48,329 bases of DNA, taken from positions 87,648 to 135,976 of the forward strand of contig NVWU01000013.1 in NCBI GenBank assembly GCA_002733765.1, given 5' to 3'. The translations under genes and the position numbers were made by a program. A model generated the notes under the pieces. That model was not told the DNA's origin, searched no databases, and was given only the letters and a program-made list of their open reading frames with translations. The stretch comes from Colwellia sp. GTDB lineage: Bacteria; Pseudomonadota; Gammaproteobacteria; Enterobacterales; Alteromonadaceae. Of this stretch, positions 45,559 to 48,329 are shown in pieces. Every line of letters starts with the position of its first letter. Position 1 is the first letter of the stretch.

Positions 45559-46716
45559 ATGTCATCTCAAATAATTCTTCCTCGTATTATGCAAATTGGC
45601 GCTAACGCGAGTCAGGAACTTCCGAGTATTTTAGTTAGCTTAGGCTGTAAACGACCATTGATTATTACCGATAAAATGATGGTGCAGCTTGGTTATGCTG
45701 GAGCACTACAAAATAACCTTTCGAAGCATAATATTGCTTCTGATGTTTTTGATAATACGCTGCCGGAGCCTACAGTAGCCTCAATTCAAGCCGGTGTTGA
45801 TAAAGCTAAGGGAGGGGATTACGACTGTATTGTGGCATTGGGTGGCGGTAGTCCAATTGACAGCGCAAAAGCTATTTCTATATTAGCCCGTTTTGGTGGT
45901 GTTATGCGTGATTATAAGTTCCCTCGCATAGTGAATGAATTAGGCCTGCCTGTTATAGCCATTCCTACCACTGCTGGCACTGGTTCGGAAGTAACGCGCG
46001 TTACTATTATTACCGATGAAACTAATGATGAAAAAATGTTATGCGTTGGTATAGGGTTTATGCCGATAGCGGCTTTGGTCGATTTCAACTTAACCTTGAG
46101 CCTTCCTGCACGTATTACCGCTGATACCGGGATTGATGCCCTGACTCACGCGATGGAGTCTTACGTTAGTAAAAAAGCAAACTCTTACAGCAGATCTCAA
46201 GCGTTAAATGCAATGAAATTAATTGCGCCAAATTTACGTTTGGCCTACCACGATGGTAATAACAAGGCTGCTAGAGAAGCCTTGATGCTAGGCTCTACTT
46301 TAGCCGGCATCGCATTTTCTAACTCGTCAGTTGCTTTAGTGCATGGTATGAGCCGACCAATTGGTGCGTTTTTTCATGTACCTCATGGTTTATCTAACGC
46401 CATGCTATTACCTGCGGTAACGGCTTATTCAATACCTGCCGCGCCAGATCTTTATGCTGATTGTGCAAGGGTTATGGGCGTTGCAACTCAAGAAGATAGT
46501 GACGATGTTGCTAACCAAAAACTACTCAATGAACTACAAGCACTGAACGACGAGCTTAAAGTTCCTACTCCAGAAGAGTTTGGTATTGAACGCGATACTT
46601 TTTTTGACTTATTGCCAGTGATGGCTGAGCAGTCATTAGCTTCAGGTTCGCCGGGTAATAATCCTAGGGTTCCTAGCGCAGAAGATATTATTGAACTGTA
46701 CAAACAGCTGTGGTGA
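45559..46716 (+). CDS. Iron-type (class III) alcohol dehydrogenase
   Basis: A 385-residue NAD-dependent iron-family dehydrogenase. The frame is open from an ATG at 45508, but MSSQIILPRIM at 45559 is preceded by AGTAGGAGTTGAT and is the better start. The nucleotide-binding motif is ALGGGSPIDSAKAI (about residues 96-109), with PTTAGTGSEVTRVTI; the metal site lies in DALTHAMESY and VHGMSRPIGAFFHVPHGLSNA (Asp and His ligands). The neighbouring CoA-acylating semialdehyde dehydrogenase suggests a role like DddB: oxidation of 3-hydroxypropionate or a similar hydroxy acid to the semialdehyde. Substrate is inference. Confidence 0.88.
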   Translation: MSSQIILPRIMQIGANASQELPSILVSLGCKRPLIITDKMMVQLGYAGALQNNLSKHNIASDVFDNTLPEPTVASIQAGVDKAKGGDYDCIVALGGGSPIDSAKAISILARFGGVMRDYKFPRIVNELGLPVIAIPTTAGTGSEVTRVTIITDETNDEKMLCVGIGFMPIAALVDFNLTLSLPARITADTGIDALTHAMESYVSKKANSYSRSQALNAMKLIAPNLRLAYHDGNNKAAREALMLGSTLAGIAFSNSSVALVHGMSRPIGAFFHVPHGLSNAMLLPAVTAYSIPAAPDLYADCARVMGVATQEDSDDVANQKLLNELQALNDELKVPTPEEFGIERDTFFDLLPVMAEQSLASGSPGNNPRVPSAEDIIELYKQLW

Positions 46717-46767
46717 TACACACCGTAGCGCTATTTGAATTTATTTACTTTATTTAAGAGGTTTATT

Positions 46768-48264
46768 ATGAACACAATCGGACATTTAATTAACGGCGAA
46801 TCTGTTATTGACGGCACTCGTAGCCAAGATGTATTTAACCCTGCTACCAGTGCAGTAGAAAAACAAGTTGATCTCGCTTCTACTACAACAGTTGAAGCGG
46901 CTATCTCTGCTGCACAAGCAGCTTTCCCTGAATGGAGAAATACACCGCCAATCAAACGAGCTCGAGTAATGTTCAAGTTTAAAGAATTACTTGAAGCCAA
47001 TGCTGATCGTATCTGTGAACTAATCGGGCAAGAACACGGTAAAATTAGCCATGATGCTGCTGGAGAGCTGCAACGTGGTATTGAAAATGTTGAATATGCT
47101 TGTGGAGCACCTGAGTTACTTAAGGGTGAGCACAGTAAAAATGTTGGTCCTAATATTGATTCTTGGAGTGAGTTTCAGCCTTTAGGTGTTGTTGCTGGTA
47201 TTACGCCATTTAACTTTCCTGTTATGGTTCCGTTGTGGATGTTCCCAATGGCCATTGTTTGCGGTAACTGTTTTATTCTTAAGCCTTCTGAGCGCACTCC
47301 AAGTGCAAGTCTTTATATCGCTGAGTTATTACAAGAAGCTGGTTTACCTAGTGGTGTTATGAATGTTGTTAATGGTGATAAAGAAGCGGTTGATTGCCTG
47401 CTTAATGATGATCGCATTAAAGGAATAAGTTTTGTTGGTTCAACACCTATTGCTGAATATATTTATAGTACAGCCAATGCTAATGGCAAGCGTTGTCAGG
47501 CACTAGGTGGTGCTAAAAATCATGCTATTGTGATGCCAGACGCTGATATGGACAATGCCGTTAACCAATTACTTGGTGCTGCATTTGGTTCTTCGGGTGA
47601 ACGTTGTATGGCTCTTTCAGTTGTGATTGCTGTCGGTGATGCTGCTGCAGATGCATTGATTGAGAAAATGCAAACAGCAATGAAATCATTAAAGGTGGGT
47701 GCTTATACCGATAGTAGTAATGATTTTGGCCCAGTGATCACTCAAGCACACAAAGAAAAAGTAGTTGGCTTTATCGACAGCGCAGAGCAACAAGGTGCGA
47801 CTATTATTGTTGATGGCCGTAAACCTGAAGTTGCTGGTTATGAAAATGGATTTTTTGTTGGTGGCACACTTATCGATAATGTGACAGCTGAAATGCACAG
47901 TTATGAGCAGGAAATATTTGGACCTGTATTGCAAGTTGTTCGTGTTGAAACCATGCAAGAAGCGATGGATTTAATTAATGCGCACGAATATGGTAATGGC
48001 ACGTGTATCTTTACACGTGACGGAGAAGCAGCACGTTATTTCTCTGATAATATCCAAGTAGGTATGGTAGGTATTAATGTACCGTTACCTGTACCAGTTG
48101 CCTATCATAGCTTTGGTGGTTGGAAGCGTTCGTTATTTGGTGATTTACATGCTTACGGCCCAGATGCAGTTCGTTTTTATACTAAACGTAAAACAATCAC
48201 GCAACGTTGGCCTTCAGCTGGCATACGTGAAGGCGTAACATTTGCTATGCCTACAATGAAGTAA
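46768..48264 (+). CDS. mmsA: CoA-acylating methylmalonate-semialdehyde dehydrogenase
   Basis: A 498-residue aldehyde dehydrogenase that converts methylmalonate or malonate semialdehyde to propionyl-CoA or acetyl-CoA with loss of CO2. The frame opens at 46735, but MNTIGHLINGESV at 46768 is preceded by AAGAGGTTTATT and gives the standard length. Motifs are GVVAGITPFNFPVMVPLWM, GISFVGSTPIAEYIYSTA, KNHAIVMPDADMDN, and the catalytic cysteine in FGSSGERCMALSV near residue 285. In this operon it may act as DddC/MmsA downstream of the iron dehydrogenase (3-hydroxypropionate to malonate semialdehyde to acetyl-CoA). In valine degradation it would normally sit with other genes, which are not seen here. 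Confidence 0.9.
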   Translation: MNTIGHLINGESVIDGTRSQDVFNPATSAVEKQVDLASTTTVEAAISAAQAAFPEWRNTPPIKRARVMFKFKELLEANADRICELIGQEHGKISHDAAGELQRGIENVEYACGAPELLKGEHSKNVGPNIDSWSEFQPLGVVAGITPFNFPVMVPLWMFPMAIVCGNCFILKPSERTPSASLYIAELLQEAGLPSGVMNVVNGDKEAVDCLLNDDRIKGISFVGSTPIAEYIYSTANANGKRCQALGGAKNHAIVMPDADMDNAVNQLLGAAFGSSGERCMALSVVIAVGDAAADALIEKMQTAMKSLKVGAYTDSSNDFGPVITQAHKEKVVGFIDSAEQQGATIIVDGRKPEVAGYENGFFVGGTLIDNVTAEMHSYEQEIFGPVLQVVRVETMQEAMDLINAHEYGNGTCIFTRDGEAARYFSDNIQVGMVGINVPLPVPVAYHSFGGWKRSLFGDLHAYGPDAVRFYTKRKTITQRWPSAGIREGVTFAMPTMK

Positions 48265-48285
48265 TTAGTGAAGTAACTTTAGCTT

Positions 48286-48313
48286 ACCGTAAATAGTATT
48301 AGCTATTTACGGT
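48286..48313 (+). terminator. Hairpin terminator after mmsA
   Basis: ACCGTAAATAG (48286-48296) pairs exactly with CTATTTACGGT (48303-48313), loop TATTAG. It follows the mmsA stop by 21 bases and probably ends the TRAP-dehydrogenase operon. Confidence 0.7.
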
Positions 48314-48329
48314 TACATATTGCTAAAAT

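Overview
The window looks like chromosomal DNA of a marine gammaproteobacterium of the Alteromonadales, most like Colwellia or a close relative. The base composition is AT-rich. The core genes sucD and topA, a gammaproteobacterial CsrB-type RNA with a GacA/UvrY box, a complete phenylacetate (paa) cluster, a TRAP transporter and a type I-F repeat all fit this. The genus is an inference from overall protein flavour; no 16S gene is present.

Layout. 1-971: end of sucC, sucD and its terminator. 1114-2986: an AT-rich three-gene cassette (STAS/GHKL ATPase, STAS-like DUF4325 protein, small two-TM protein) of unknown function. 2990-4100: a non-coding block of GC-rich tandem and inverted repeats. 4243-11495: a small DUF3545-like protein, a DHH phosphoesterase, a DUF5610-like protein, a dicarboxylate/amino-acid symporter, a Big-domain lipoprotein with EF-hand-like loops, and an arginase-family enzyme. 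11903-17980: topA, a GNAT acetyltransferase and an SLC13-type anion symporter, with copies of a dispersed structured repeat between them. 18402-18898: a CsrB-type regulatory RNA with about 16 GGA motifs and a perfect GacA box placed about 177 bp upstream of its inferred start.

19095-33414 is a phenylacetate degradation region. PaaK activates phenylacetate, PaaABCDE epoxidises the ring, PaaG isomerises, PaaZ opens the ring and oxidises the aldehyde. A fused hydratase/dehydrogenase probably replaces PaaF and PaaH, PaaJ performs thiolysis, PaaI and PaaY are housekeeping activities, and PaaX is the repressor. A TGATAC-N27-GTATCG operator candidate overlaps a TTGACA/TATCAT promoter in front of paaA, and a perfect FNR-type dyad lies between paaZ and paaK.

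33673-42069 is a minimal CRISPR-Cas locus of subtype I-F2 (I-Fv): a WYL-domain regulator, cas1, cas2-3, cas7fv, cas5fv, cas6f and an array of 11 perfect repeats plus one degenerate end repeat. It has no csy1-type large subunit gene. 42325-48264 is a TRAP transporter followed by an iron-type alcohol dehydrogenase and a CoA-acylating semialdehyde dehydrogenase, plausibly for uptake and oxidation of a small hydroxy acid such as 3-hydroxypropionate.

The best candidates for under-described biology are the ATPase/DUF4325/TM cassette, the WYL-linked I-F2 locus, the CsrB-type RNA (easily missed by ORF-based annotation), and the dispersed hairpin repeat with compensatory changes.
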